The notes beneath the pieces are model-generated. The model was not told where the DNA came from and made no database searches. It saw nothing but the letters and a program-made list of their open reading frames with translations. From positions 1,612,001 to 1,676,000 of the forward strand of contig CANTUR010000125.1 in the NCBI GenBank assembly GCA_947683625.1: a DNA stretch of 64,000 bases. The letters are read 5' to 3'. Origin of the DNA: Mallotus nudiflorus. Taxonomy: Eukaryota; Streptophyta; Magnoliopsida; Malpighiales; Euphorbiaceae. Every line of letters begins with the position of its first letter. Within the stretch, counting starts at the first letter, position 1. Shown one piece after another: positions 34,475-47,959 of the stretch. The position numbers and the translations under genes were made by a program.

Positions 34475-36178
34475 TCATTTTTTCAGATGCGGAAAACAAG
34501 TGTACAAATCAGACTTAGGGTGCTTTGCTTCGGCATGTTCTCGACACTTCACCTCAGTTGTTGTACACATGAAAGTCTGCATGCACACCTTGCACTGCAT
34601 TCAGTTTTCCATGATCCACCAGATGCATCAACAAAGGAGCCAATAACCCAAGGATGGAGACAGCACCAACAACAGATCAGATCACAACCCTTGTGAAATG
34701 ACTGATCAAATCGTTCTATTGCACTAGCTAAAATAACATCAAACTACTGAAATACAATGAAATTGGATTTGACATCTGTAACTTCAGCAATGAATGAGAA
34801 AAATAGAAAACCAACAACCAAAATTAGGCCATCACAACTCCATTTAATAGTGTAGAACTCAAAACAAGTCCAACTTTTACATACATAAGCCACACATAGA
34901 AGTTGTTATTGTTAAGAATTTCACTTTAAATTGTGCAGAACTGCTGCAGTGTTTAACCAGGATCAGTAAATCATATATCCATACAACACATAAAAATCCA
35001 ACTTCATATTATGCTGTAAAAGAGCAAATTCAACTTCATAATAAGATATCAAAAAGCAAATCCAAATTGGCAGGCAACACAACAGCATAAAAAAATGGGG
35101 TTGTCAGCATTCACATTAGTTATGAAAAAAATGTTTGGTCAAGTTCCATCTTACCCACATTAGTTTGATTACCTTCCTTACCAACAGATATCCAAAACCT
35201 ACATGATTATAGGAGCTTCCTGTTCAACAACTCTTTGTGAGAATGATCGAACATATATTCACAAACTATATGCAACTATACCATTGCACACATGTATCAC
35301 AGACATACACGAAAGTTAACGGTTTCCTTAATATATTATCCACACCATAAATATATGAAAATTCAGCAAAAGATTGCACTGGACGAATAATGCCGATAAT
35401 GGAGTCAGAGTCCTTGTTCCTCTGCTAAGAAGAGATGATAAAAATTAAACAGAACTTCCCATTAAGCAAACGAGTCCATTAGTTACTAACATTGATCAAT
35501 GATGATCCCCTATTTCATTGAACATTATATCAAGAGGCAGAACTCAAAATCCAAGAAAGATTAAAATTGAAGAACAAAAAGACTTCTTCCAAACATTAAA
35601 ACACAACCAACTAAGCAATCCTAGCAATAGGAACATAATTATTTCAGGCTAGAACAGCCACATTTGTCAATAATCTAGTTACTCAAATGTGCACTAATCG
35701 TGTTAGCTAATGACAGATTAAATAACAATTAGTAATAGAAAAAACCAATTAGTTCCTATGACTCCAATTCAAATAGACAATCAATCAAAACTGTAAACCT
35801 ATTTCATTAAACACAAACAAAAATTTCACAAACTAAAGGATGCAAAGAGGCTACCTGGATGCTCATAGCTTTCTTGTTAGACTCAAGCTGGCTTCCTATC
35901 ACCATAATCAACAAAAAGAACTCAAAATCAAGATCAAGAAATCAACAAAGAAGCAATCTTTATCATAAACCAGACTTTTGCAATCTTTAATAAAGAAAAT
36001 CAAAAAATTTTGATAGATCTATATATATCTAAGGGCCAAATCTTAAAAATTCAGAAAAAATGAAGAACCCTTTTGTTGATAGGCAGAAAGAACAGAAAAT
36101 ACCCTTAGCAGCAGCTCTTTGCTTCTCCATGTTCTTCTCACGAGCCATCTTTGATTTCTGGCCATTGCCTCCTCCCAT
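34475..36178 (-). CDS. small 4F5/SERF-like protein with C2H2-type zinc finger (At2g23090-like)
   Basis: Three exons: 36178-36103, 35895-35855 and 34594-34475; 237 nt, 78 residues. The first two exons give MGGGNGQKSKMAREKNMEKQ, then RAAAKGSQLESNKKAMSIQ, the basic 4F5-like N-terminus. The third gives CKVCMQTFM...REHAEAKH, then DLYTCFPHLKK, a zinc finger with CxxC and HxxxxH. This matches the small plant family of Arabidopsis At2g23090 in length and layout. Molecular function is not established; nucleic-acid or protein chaperone roles are suggested for the 4F5 part. The last intron is 1.26 kb. The gene lies head to tail with the LRR gene and appears intact. Confidence 0.92.
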
Positions 36179-37559
36179 GACTAATTGAATCAAACTTTCA
36201 AGATTAGGGGTTGACGCGGCGGACAGATGAGGAGGTGGCGGCGGCGATGAACGGGAAAAGGAGGAATTGCTAAAAGAAGAATCTAGAGACACAGCATATA
36301 AATAAGCAAGGCAGAATATGGAAGGTACAAAAGGAGAAAGTATATGCCAAAAATTGGTATAATACGTACATATACCTATATTTATCACTTTTTATCAGTT
36401 TAATACATAAACTTATAATTTTATCATTTTAATACCTAAATTTAATTAAAATGCATTAATTTACACTAATATGATGACATAATATATATATCACCTCATT
36501 TACTTATCACTTTCTATCAGTTTAACACATCTACTTGTAGTTTTTTATCAATTAAACTTTTATAATGTGACATATACTGATTTACTATTTCATATCACGT
36601 GTGTTGATAAAAATTTAAAAATTACATTTTAACCAAATTTAAATGTTAAATTCGTAAAACTAAATATTCAAATGTCAAATCAATAGAAAATGACAAGTAT
36701 AAAAAGTTATGCATGTATTATTTTGCCAATAATTTGATGATGTGGGGTTATTAGGAGGCTAACAAAATGAATTTTACAGAGACAACATATAAAATTGGAA
36801 TTATGAATTTTAATAATTTAATAAAATAATTAATTTTAAAAACTAAAAATTAATTTTTAAAAAATAAATATAAAAAAAATTATCTTCTAATAAAGTGATT
36901 GATACATATTAAATTATAACTATTAACATTTTTTTATTAAAAAAATTATTTTCAAGTAATTAATTGGAAAAAAATCACATAAAAAAACATTAATTTGAAT
37001 TTGATATTTAATAGAATTAAACATAAAAAACAAAAAGGAGTTCAAATTTCTTTACTTAAAGGTTTAGACAAGAGTTTTATGTGTATAAAAAAAAAATTAA
37101 GTATGATAAGAATTTTATATCTTTTATATGCTGATTGAATTTGAATTTCAAAATAATCAAACTTTTATTAGATACAAAATAATTTTAAAATTTAATTAAA
37201 TTTAGCTGAAATTTTTAATTTTTTTTGGAGTATAATAAAAATATATGCTGCAGATATTTTATTTCTTGCAATGCGTATGATTTTCTAATTGTGTTGCATT
37301 TTATTTTTATTTTTATTTTTGGGGTTCTTGTCTAGTAGTTAATTCTCTAATTCTTTTCCCCCCAAAATGACACAATTTTATAGGAAAGATGGACCATGAG
37401 GCACAAAAGCTTAAGCTTAAATTATATATGCTCATTCTCCCATATAAAAACATGTTCTTGAAAATTATAAACACTATATACACTTCAAGATTCAAGAGAA
37501 AGAATCAAGAGAAGAAGCCAGAAATCCATGGCAGAAAAAGCAAGAAATTTCTTTAATAA
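36179..37559. other. intergenic spacer, AT-rich
   Basis: No coding region. 36179-36360 is the 5' flank of the 4F5-like gene and is GA-rich on the plus strand. A minus-strand open frame to 36388 there is an upstream extension, not a gene. 37500-37559 is probably the 3' UTR of the coiled-coil gene. Confidence 0.55.
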
Positions 37560-40500
37560 TCAATCCTCTGATGCAATATCAGTGGCACGCCTTCTTTCCT
37601 CTTCTTCAGCTTTAATCCAAGCAGCCTGAAACATGCATCAAACAAAAAGAACATTAATACATTGACCCTCAGATTGAAATCGAGTTAAGGATCCCCAACC
37701 CTTCTTTCAATTAAATACATTGATTGATCCGGTGACAAAATATTTTACCACCGGCAAGTGAATTAATTTAATCCAGTGAAAATTGGAACATTAATATCTG
37801 ACTATGAAACGTTCTCAGAAACAAAATTCAATTCATTGGATAGTTTCTAGGTGAGCAAGAAGGAGAACACAAAGAACAAGAAGGGAAGTACTTGCCTTGT
37901 CTTTTTCAAGTTTCGAAAGATGTGGCTTGATGGAGTTTCCTAAACTTAAGCCTCCCCAAGCTTCTTGCAGCTCTCTTTCACTTGCTTCTCTGCGTGATGT
38001 AGAGAGTCTAATCTGATCTCTAGGTTCCTGAGATGCTGCCATCTTCTCTCTTTCTAGTCTTGACTTATGTTTATTGCCTAGAATTTGATCTAGGCTACCT
38101 TCTTCATTCATCTGTTTACACACATTTCTGTTGCCTGTTTTCAGCTTCATCTCCTTTTCTTCCTTCAATTTGAATTCCATTTTCTCTTTCTCTAGTCTAG
38201 ATACATGCTTCACCAAAACTTTGTCCAGACCTTCTTCATGATCCGCAGCACTTTCTCCTCCAAGTTGGTCTTGGTGCTTGTTCATGTCAACATTTTCCTT
38301 CTCTGAAACTAGACCATATTTTCTATTGTTCTTTGCTTCTTGGACCTCCTTTTCGAGTTTTGATACATGTTTTACAAGAAATTTATCCAGGCTAGGGACT
38401 TCTGAAACATCTTGTTTTCGTCTATTGATTGTCCTGTTTGATTCTTTTTCAGGTTCCTTGTTCTCAAGTAGTTCCTTTTCAGTGTTCTTCCGTATCTGTT
38501 GAACTTCCTTTTGAAGCTTTGATGTATGCTTTATCAGGATACTTCCAAGGTCAGGTACTGCCTCTGATGAAGTTAAGTTACTGGCTGCCTTCTTGTGGGC
38601 GATCTCGAAGTCTTTAAACCCTGAATTCTTCTTCTTTTCCTCTTCAATCTCTTTCTCCAACTTAGAAGTATGCTTCACAAGAATACTCCCCAAATCCGGA
38701 ACGTACTCATGCTTGTCAATTTTATTTGCATTCTCCAGGCTTCCTTCAATAGCATCACTATTCCTCTTGCTGTTTTTAGCTTCTTGCACTTCTTTTTCAA
38801 GTTTAGTTCTGTGCTTAACCAGAAACTTGTCTAGACTTGGTAGTTCTGGCTCAACTTGCTTCGGTTTCATCTGCTCAAGATTTGAGTACCTCGTTGATTC
38901 TGTACCCATATATGACATTCTACGAGGAACACTAGACATTCTACGAGGAATGTTAGAACTTGAAGAATAATCAGCAGCAGCGCCAGGGTCATGCATTTTG
39001 GTGCTTTCTTCTTCTGCTAAGGCAGCATTTAGACCACAAGTTGCCACTATTGTAGCCAGAGAAGAAAGTTCATCTTCTTTCAAGCATCTAAGCCTGTCAA
39101 GCATCATTTCCACAAGTTTTTCCATATTAAGCTTCTCCAAAGACTGCCTCCTCTTGTATTTCTTCTGTCTTGCATCCATAGTAGGCAACTTACATTCAAC
39201 TTCTTCAGTTCTAAAGCCATCATTCTGTGACATTGTTGTTTCGAGCTCTGACCCTGATTCTGATTCGTTCTTTGAAGAAATCTCTGACGCTTCCTGATGA
39301 TCATGATCACCCATATCAGGATTCTGACTGATTTTGCACAACAGTTCTTTGAATTCGTCTTTGTCAAAGAAGGGAAGCTCGACAGCCTAATGAATGCAGT
39401 TTTAACTGCTGCTGCCACTTCTTTGTCTACATCAAATGCAGTTTCAAAAGATGCTCTGACAGTATGGGTAGTAGTGGTAGACCTCTCCCCATCAACCATA
39501 TATGTTTCAATTTTGCCAGGCTTTAGAGCGCAATTAGGCGTATCATACATTATCACTCCAAGAGCTATTGCTGCTTCAAATGCTTCAGCTGCTGCTCTCT
39601 CAGCCTTTAATAAGATAGCTTCTGCTTCTTTGCTTGGAATCCTGCAAATACAAGTGAACTTAAACAAAAGAAAACCATATATAGAACACATTTATCTCAT
39701 CTTTTCATTAACAAATACCTGGCAGCTCTAAGTATCTTACACCAAGAAGCTTCTACCAATGCAGCTTTACGCGCCTCCATTGCGGAATGAGCAGCCTCTC
39801 TTGCAGCCATTTTTTCTCTCAAGACTCTTGAATAATGTGGATTAGAGTCACCAAGAGTCTCATCAAGAGTCAAATTCATACCATCTATTTCCTGAAACAA
39901 GTAAATAAAATTTTCTTCAACTGTTGCATTAACAAACGAAGCCAATCACAACAATAATGAAATGTGTTGTGTGCATAAAACCTGCAGCATTTTGATTTTC
40001 CTCTTTAAGTAGGACTCCGCCTTTTTGCGAGGGAACCAGTTGATAGGAGAATTCTTACGGTGTGGGGGCTTCTTAATTTGTGATGTAAACTTGTTTAGAG
40101 CATTCAACGTTGGCAGGCCAGACCCTTTTGGTGATTTGCTCTGTGCATTATACAAGAGGAAAACAAGATCAAGGACAAGTAAAATATAGAAATTTTTGGA
40201 ACATAACTGCACATGAACACAAAAATCACTCCCACACTTGTTTGTGTCAAACAATCCTCAAATTACGTCAACCAGATTTACTAAAAAAAATGCAAACCTT
40301 TATCACTCTAATCTGAAAGTAAATGTGATTCTTTACATGGTTATAGCAATCATTTCACAGAATCAACAGAACCTACCAGACATTTTACTCAATTGTAAAA
40401 ATGCAATTATTAACAAAAACAGTAACGGCAAGGAAAGACACAATAAAGAGGAGAGTTTTATGGTTTATAACTTCAAAGGGCTCCAATTAACTGGGAAAAT

Positions 40501-40837
40501 TTCAAAGAACAGAACATGAATTTACAAGAAAATAAAACAAAAGTGACAGTAACCACTCCAAGAAAAAGAATCCTGAAACTAACAACATAAAACAAGAAGG
40601 GTATCTATTAAATCAGAAGAAAAATAAGAAAAACTTAAAGTAACCAAGAATCTTGAAAAGACCACCAAGATTGAAGATTGAAGAAGAAGAGAATGAAAAT
40701 TTTACCTTTCCAGTCTTAGTAGATGAAGTAACATTTTCATTTGCATCACTTTCTTTCTTATGAGAATCGAGATTGGTGTCTGTGTTTTGCTTATCTAATA
40801 AAGAAATGCAACCCAAGTCAAGGCACCCAAGATCCAT
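37560..40837 (-). CDS. coiled-coil protein with seven LVKH repeats, one-base frameshift in the sequence
   Basis: Five exons: 40837-40706, 40140-39982, 39891-39719, 39641-37896 and 37625-37560. The start MDLGCLDLGCISLLDKQ is a plausible N-terminus. Exons 2 and 3 carry KFTSQIKKPPHRKNSPINWF and an Ala-rich helical part; exon 4 starts IPSKEAEAILLKAERAAAEA. Residues about 420-735 hold seven spaced units of the type (S/D)L(D/G)(K/S)(F/I)LVKHxSKLEKE separated by charged linkers. The last exon ends ATDIASED. The exon sum is 2,276 nt, one short of a whole number of codons. Near 39363-39390 the frame of the first exons (ending ...AFIRLSSFPS) must shift to that of the rest (KDEFKELLCKISQ). Read as is, the protein stops after 333 residues at 39104; one added base would give 758. 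The intron after 37896 has a GC donor. I do not recognise a defined function; it is predicted intracellular and largely coiled-coil. Confidence 0.8.
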
Positions 40838-42520
40838 GGCTAAAAGAACCTACTTAGATAGATATATATTCAAAAAAAATTGCAGAACCAGAAATTTTTT
40901 CCAGTAATTGAAGAGATAGAGAAATGGAAGAGAAGATTATATGAATTGAACAGGATAATTTTTTGAGTTTTGAGAGGGGATTGTGGATGGAAGTGAATTA
41001 TTTTTTTAAAATTCTGAAGGATTTGGTTGTTCTTTACAATATTTTTTAAATGGAAAGTAGCCGTTACGGTTTGAGTGGTCCTTTTGGGTTTAACGGTCTC
41101 TTCATTTTTTTTTTTTTTTCAGGAGGTGGGAGTGATGATCTGCTGTGCTGAAGACTAGCGATGGCGGTAGAGAATTACATTGGGTGTGAGACACGTGCGG
41201 CTGCAAGTTAATTTTTTTAGTTAGGAGTTTTACTTATCACTCAGAAAAAAAACCTAGAAAAGAGGACGCAAGGGCTCTCCATTTCCAGGAAAAATTCGCT
41301 TACAAAAAAAAAAAAAATTCTACCTAAAATGAAAAAGTAAAAAGGCAAAATCGGTTTTTATTCTTTTTTTTCATTGGTCAGAAATGCGGGCCGATTGCTC
41401 AGAGTAGGTATAAGTTTTTTTTTTATCTATATATAATTCATTCAATAATAGTGATTTTTTTTAGCGTAGTTAATTTTTTCAAAATCAAATTATTAATTTA
41501 GAATTGAAAATTTCTAGTGTATAATAATATAATTTTCTTGCGTTATTTTGGCCAATAATCAAAACCCTTATAGACATCAACGGAGATGATTTGGTGCGAA
41601 TAATATGTTTGTAATTTCCAAAAAAGAAATGACATATTTCAAGAGTAAGACTTCTGAATGAACTAAATAAAAAATCAAACTTTCTTAGTTCAGTTTTGTT
41701 TTATTAGTTTATATTTTAAAATTTTATAAATTGAACTAAACTAAAATTTTGATTTGATTTATTTTATATTAAAAAATTAAGTTAATCGAAATAATTAAAT
41801 AAATTAAAATTATATATTTTTAAATATAAAATATTAATTTCATTAATATTTATAAAAATTCTTAGTTTGATTTCTGGTTTGGTCCTTTCATTTACTTCAG
41901 TTTGGTAATTCTGTTTAATTAGAAAAATAGTCAAAAATTGACCGAATACTTACCCCTTGTTTCAATTTAATTTTAAATATTTTTCAAGATTTGAACTTGT
42001 GAACTCATTAAATATTTTGATGAATTCAAAAGAAAAATAAATAAATTTATCAGTTGCATTATTTCAGTTAATGAACCAAAAACATGAATAAGTAAGGTTT
42101 ATTTATTTATTTATTTTATGAATCAAAAAGGGGTGTTAAAACTTAATATGAGTAAGAATTTTGGCTATCAATCTCCTAAATAATCTATGTTAAATTTTAC
42201 CAAAATGACTTTTAATGAGAAAATAATTTCCTTCAATAATATCAGTGATATCTTGTTAAATTAAGTTTATTAATAATAATTTATATGCTATAACAAAATT
42301 TTTGTTCTTCAAAAAAAAATTGAAAAAATGGTAAAAATTCAATCTCAAAAGGTGAGACAATGAAGGTAAAAAAAAAAAACTCTCTCTTTACATTGACTTT
42401 TTTTTTGTTTTTTTTTTTCATGTGGAAGTATGTAAAATTGGCCCATTGCTTCCATGCAGAAGCACTTGATATTGCAGTGTTGAAGTAAGAAGGCATCATT
42501 ACAAAAACAAGTGAATAACT
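40838..42520. other. intergenic spacer between the coiled-coil gene and P4H copy 1
   Basis: AT-rich, with homopolymer runs. No coding region supported; the minus-strand open frames at 42281-42566 overlap the 3' end and 3' UTR of the hydroxylase gene. 40838-41000 is the probable 5' UTR and promoter of the coiled-coil gene. Confidence 0.55.
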
Positions 42521-45500
42521 TCAATGCCAAAGCACTTGATTTCTTATCCACTTTGTTGCTACCCATTTCTCACCTTCAATAACTGGGCAGCTTCCATGAA
42601 CAGATGTCTGCAAAATTACCAAATTAAGATAAGTTCAGAAGCCAAATAACCATAAGTTTTGGTCTGTCCAGCTACAATGAAAGGCTTTCCCTTCTTTACT
42701 TCAAGCAGTCAAGAGACATCATCATATGGGTTGAAAATGGTCAGAGAGTGTGATGTTACCTGATCAATTGTACCATTTGGAAGCAGTGAGTAAAACAGAA
42801 TCCCATCACCTTGCCGAGGTTTCACTTTTAAACCAATACATTGTATGTAATCATAGCCTGAAATTACTCCATTCTAAAAAGAGAAAAATGAATAGAATAG
42901 CTCTCAGTAGGCAAAACGATTCCAATTGTATCATAGAACAATGACAGGGAAAAAATGCCATGTGCTTACATACCTCAAAAGGAAACACAGTTTCTCCACC
43001 TTTTTCTACATCAGATAAATACAACAAGAAGGTGGCAAGCTGCAAGATATTGAAACATGCAGCAATTAAAATAATAAATTGACTCAGAAAGAAAACTATA
43101 TGCTACATTGTGGAAGACACTGAGCTGCCAAAATAGTGCAACACAGCCAGATGCTTCTGGATGGACGACGATATTTTCTCATATCTAATATATATGGATT
43201 ACATTTGAGGTACAAAAGTTAGTCAATCGATTTTTCATTTTCTGGAAGCAAGACTGTGTAAAAAGAAAAAAGAAAAAAAAACCAGAAAAGAACATCTAAT
43301 GTCCCAGATAAAACTACCCATGGCTATCAATACCCTACCCTCTCTCTCTCTATATATATATATATTGTCTGTTAGCTGGAAAGGGACTCTATATATATAA
43401 TTATGATGGATCACCACACTTAAATTGATGAAATCAACAAATATAGATAAATTTAAATAATTAAATTTTTTAGAGAAGAGAAAAGGGAGGTCTCGAACTT
43501 AAGATTTCTAACTCTTTAAAATTAAAGCGTTAACCACCCTAACTACATTTAGGTGTTCAAAATATGATATATATTATATGAAAAAGAAAGAAAAGCATAG
43601 TGACTTTTATTCAAAGGCAAAAGTAATTTCTCTATGCTCACGTTACCAAAAAAGAAAAACCCTAATGATATGAGATCATGAGATCGTATATATCTCTTTA
43701 TGTAAACATGCTGCATCAAATTACTACTATTACTGATTAAACAGTGATTAAAATTACATCTTGGTACTCATAAATAAGAGTTAACCAGAACCTTTGCCTA
43801 GACAAAATATATTTTAGGGTATCAGGATGGAAGAAAATCAATAATTAATTAAATAGAAGTCAGAGAGTGGTAGATAGCCAAACATTCAAGAACTAGAACA
43901 GATACTTCTCACACATACCCTTTGACTCCACTGTGGTCCATATTCTGTTGGATTAAATGAATCATAATGTGAGTTATACTTCTGCCCAATTTCGTAGCGC
44001 AATATGTTGAATGTCTGCAGTAGAGAGATTCAGATTCTGGAATCAGAGTCAATAAGATTTTTAAGCAAGGACTTCAATATGACTATGGCATCAATAATCA
44101 TATAAGAAACTCCAAGAAATGGTAAGATTTTGTTGCTAGTTTAGCTCACTAAACGAAGAAGGAATAGATCATATCAGCAAGTCAAAACAGCTTTTACAAG
44201 TTACAGGCCTATTAACAGCAATGCATTCCTTTGAACCTGACTACAAATGCAGCACAAGATCCAAAAAATATATGCTGCAAAAGAAAAATATATCTGAAAA
44301 GCAAAAGATACCTCCCCATGGGACGTTGGGATCATTGTAGCTCTTGCAATTTTCTGCTCAATGAAGTCCAAGATTCCAGTCGGATCTCCTGATGCACTAA
44401 GAAATGCACCTGAACTGTTGCCAAAAGTTATATTGATAAGCAACTGAGAGATTTCCATTGAAGAGTTGCAAAGATCACATTCTTGTACATAAACAATAGA
44501 AATGGGGGAGAAAAAACAAAAGTGAGGTACCTTGTTCTCGCCCCCTTACCGCTCCCAGCAGCTGCTCCTTTTCGCAAAGCCACTTTTGATGGTTTTAGGT
44601 GCGGCCTTGCCATTTCAATTACACTTTTGCATTGTTGCGGGGTTGCAAAGTTTGGAAAGTAAACAACTCTTGGTTTCCAGCTCAAAACCTTCAACCCAGA
44701 ATTCGGAAAATTAAACAGCAACATGATTAGAAAAATTCACAAGAACATTTCTAGTTTGGCATGAAAACGTCCTAACCTATATCCGTTTATATTCTTTGAA
44801 CATTGAGCTGAAGAAATGAAGACTTAGATTCTTATCAGCATTTTGATTTATCACTCTTATTAGTATTCATAGTAAATACATGTAGAAAACTTGAGAAATA
44901 AAAAATAATTTTTCAAGAACAACAAAAGAAAAATGAAATCAAGAAATTTTTTATTCCTACCTTTCACTATTTGGTAAGCATAGAAACTTGAAAAACTTAT
45001 CATATCCACTAAAGTAATTTATAAAAGTCGTTTGTAGTGAAACTCGAAAAGAAGTAAGGGTAAATTTTTCGTTTTGAAAACAATTCTTAATCGTATTTCA
45101 AGCCTAATTATAGAGAAGTTTTCTTGTTGTTTGTTTACTTAATTTATTGTTGTGAGTACTTATATTAATTTTTTGTTGTTATTCTAATTTTCATCATCAA
45201 ATATTTGATGATTGATTATTTTAATTTTATATTTAAATAATAATAAATAACAAACAATAATTCTAAAATTGTTTAGAGATAAAATTAAAATACAAAAATT
45301 ATATAAAATATTTCACATATATTTTTTTTAAAAAAATAAACACTGAGAAAACAAAAAGAAATAGAAATAAAAAAAACAACAACATGAATAAATACTGAAA
45401 CACAAACAAAGCACAAAAGGCCTTCACGTGCTCGTTTAAAATATTGAATGAATTTCTTTCATCTGTTGAACATATGGTGCCGAGGCCATACTTTTGGGCG

Positions 45501-47022
45501 GCAAGGCACCTTATTCACAATGCTCTTTCATTAATTTTAAACAACAAATCATATTCAATGGTTTTGGTTTGTTTAAATATAAAACAAAAACACCAATGCA
45601 TTATATAATATATATTACTAATTTATTTTTTTACTATAGAAAAACTGAACATAATAATAACAAATTTCATTATTATTATTATTATATTCATACATGCAAA
45701 CATTAATATCAAAAAAATAATAATAACAATAATAAATAGATAAATATACTATTATGCTATTATTTTTACATAATCATTATTCAATATATTTCTAAGCATC
45801 GCATGCATATATTGTTGCCAACAACAACAATAATAACAACTTATGAATTTCTCTTGCCGTAAATAAAATCAACAATAATTTTAAGAACTTCATACCTTGG
45901 TATATAACTTGATTGTGTTGTTGTTTATAATTTTTCTCGCAACAAAAAAAAATGAAACATACAAATTTTGCTTTTCGGTTGTTAGAAAAAATATTTGAGG
46001 ATGAAAGTTAGAACAACAATAAATTGGATAAACAAAAGAAAAAAATAAGAAAACTTTTCTATAATAAGTCTTGAAATACAATTGAAGATTGCTTTCTTAA
46101 AAATGAAATTTACCCACTCTTTGAGTTTTGTTACAAAGAGTTTTATACAAATTGTTCTAGCGGATATGATAAACTTTTTAAATTTCTATATTTAACTAAT
46201 AGTGAAGAAATTCTTGATAGGAATAATAAATTTATTTTAAAAATAAAATTTCAAATTAAAATAATTTATTTATTTTAAATATAGAAATTTGCAACACAAT
46301 TCAGTATGCTTCCTCTTGTTCTTGTTCTCTACGTTTATTTCTATCTTCAAATTTATAATTTTTCAAATCACATGTTAATATTTTTTATAAGTAACTCAAA
46401 TGATAAAAATAAATATATATGTATTCATATATAAAAAATAAAATCTAAACACTATTTTTTTTATAAGGTAGAAAATTATTCACTTCAACCGGTTAATAAA
46501 ATATATCATAGCCAACAATTAAATGTTGAATTACTCATCAAAACAGCTAGAAACGCTTCCCTCTTTGCCAATTTTTACACCATAAATTTCATCAAATCCA
46601 TTCACCCAATACTCAAAAGGAAAAAAAAAAAAAAAAAAAAAAAAAACTGAAACAATTCCAAAAAATAATTCCTCTTAGACACTACAAATAAACTAATCAA
46701 AATTAAAACCTGAAATGGAATGGATTCAACATCAGCTTCTCCAGTAACGCCACGTGGCATAGCTTCATGCGTCCTCTTCTCCTCATCAAGCCTTCTTAAT
46801 CTTGGTTTAATAACAGGCACATCCTATTAATTACACCCCAAACAAAAATTAAAAATCAAATCTTTACATAAAACAACGAAAGCATTTATGCTCCAAAAGT
46901 ACAACAGAAACCTGCGAGAGAAAAGAGGAAGCGTAAAATCCGAGGAAGAAGAAGAGAGAGCAAAGAAGTAAAATAGCTGATAGCCCTAATTTCTTCTTCG
47001 AATTCTTCGTTTTTGTTTTCAT
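42521..47022 (-). CDS. prolyl 4-hydroxylase, tandem copy 1
   Basis: Eight exons: 47022-46912, 46823-46710, 44688-44531, 44414-44312, 44014-43919, 43039-42974, 42873-42760 and 42607-42521; 849 nt, 282 residues. It is a type II membrane protein: a basic N-terminus (MKTKTKNSKKK), one membrane segment (about 13-33), then a lumenal 2-oxoglutarate/Fe(II) dioxygenase domain. Iron ligands are H and D in SHYDSFNP and H in SVHGSCPV; the 2-oxoglutarate-binding Lys is in KWVATKW. Such enzymes hydroxylate proline in cell-wall extensins and arabinogalactan proteins in ER/Golgi. Against copy 2 it has AAAGSGKGA where copy 2 has ETAESTKGT in the loop before RTSSG, GPQW for GPQM, and an end RNQVLWH instead of RDQAQMD. 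Intron 2 is 2.0 kb of AT-rich DNA with an A run at 46620-46646. The frame is intact. Confidence 0.92.
44689..46709. other. large intron 2 of P4H copy 1
   Basis: 2,021 bases against about 407 in copy 2. AT-rich with many short direct repeats (AATAATAA-type) and no recognisable element ends. Open frames inside (45494-45706, 45890-46081) are low-complexity. Confidence 0.7.
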
Positions 47023-47959
47023 TTGTTCTTGATTTCGGTTCAAATTTTGAAAAAGATTTGTTGCGTATTAACGAATGGAATTGAAAGATTAGGGTTTAGA
47101 GAGGTGAGATTATTCCTTATTTTTGTTTTTGTTGTCGTGAAAAAATGGCCAAGCGCGTTGATGGCGGGGGACAGTTTTTTTTTTTTTTTTTTTTAATTTT
47201 AAACAACTTAATTTCCTATTCCATTGGAGAAAATTTACTCTAAAATAATCAGAATTTTTATAATTATTGAGAGGCACTTAATAACAAAATTATTAAATAA
47301 ATAATTTTATTTTTATTATTTATTTTAAATTTTTATTTAATTAAAAGAGAAATTTTATGGTAATTTTTATTTTTTAATTACTTTTATTTTATTTTGTGTT
47401 TGTTATCATTAGATGAAAAGTATATTTTATCATTCAATTTTGGTTATTAAAAAAATATATTTTACTTTGTAAAAAATAAAATAATGATAGAATGCACCAA
47501 ATTAAAAATATTTTTTTATTTAATATAAAAAATAAAAAAGTAATTTTTTATTATTTTATTTTATTTTATTTATTTAATTATTATTACTTGATATATATAT
47601 ATATATATATATTATTTACCGTTCACGTATAACGACTAGTTGTATGTTTCTTTTGAAGGAAACAACTAGTTATATGTTAAATGCCACCCAATAAATTAAT
47701 AATATAAATAGAATGGTCTACTTTTTAATAAAGAGTAATACTTTATGATAATTCAGTTGAATGAAAATTCAAATGACGTAAATTATAAATTTACATGTAT
47801 GTGATAAAAAAAAATTATATGTAATTTAAATATTATAAAATCTAATTTTTGTTTCATTTATCTCGGACATTAATAATGTGGATCTAGAGTTAGTTCGTTA
47901 GACCTTACATTAATACTAGAATTTCATATATATCTAATTAAATAAAATTATAATCTAGG
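47023..47959. other. promoter and spacer upstream of P4H copy 1
   Basis: The first 130 bases resemble the 5' flank of copy 2 (TTAGGGTTTA..AGGTGAGATTAT, then TTGTTGTCGTGA and a GGCGGG(G/A)GACAG block). The duplication therefore includes the proximal promoter. The rest is AT-rich without a gene. Confidence 0.65.

Noticed and set aside
38278..39731. Long plus-strand open frames opposite the coiled-coil gene
   Set aside because: They follow from Lys/Glu-rich codons read backwards (Ser/Phe/Leu-rich shadows) and have no start context, splicing or family.
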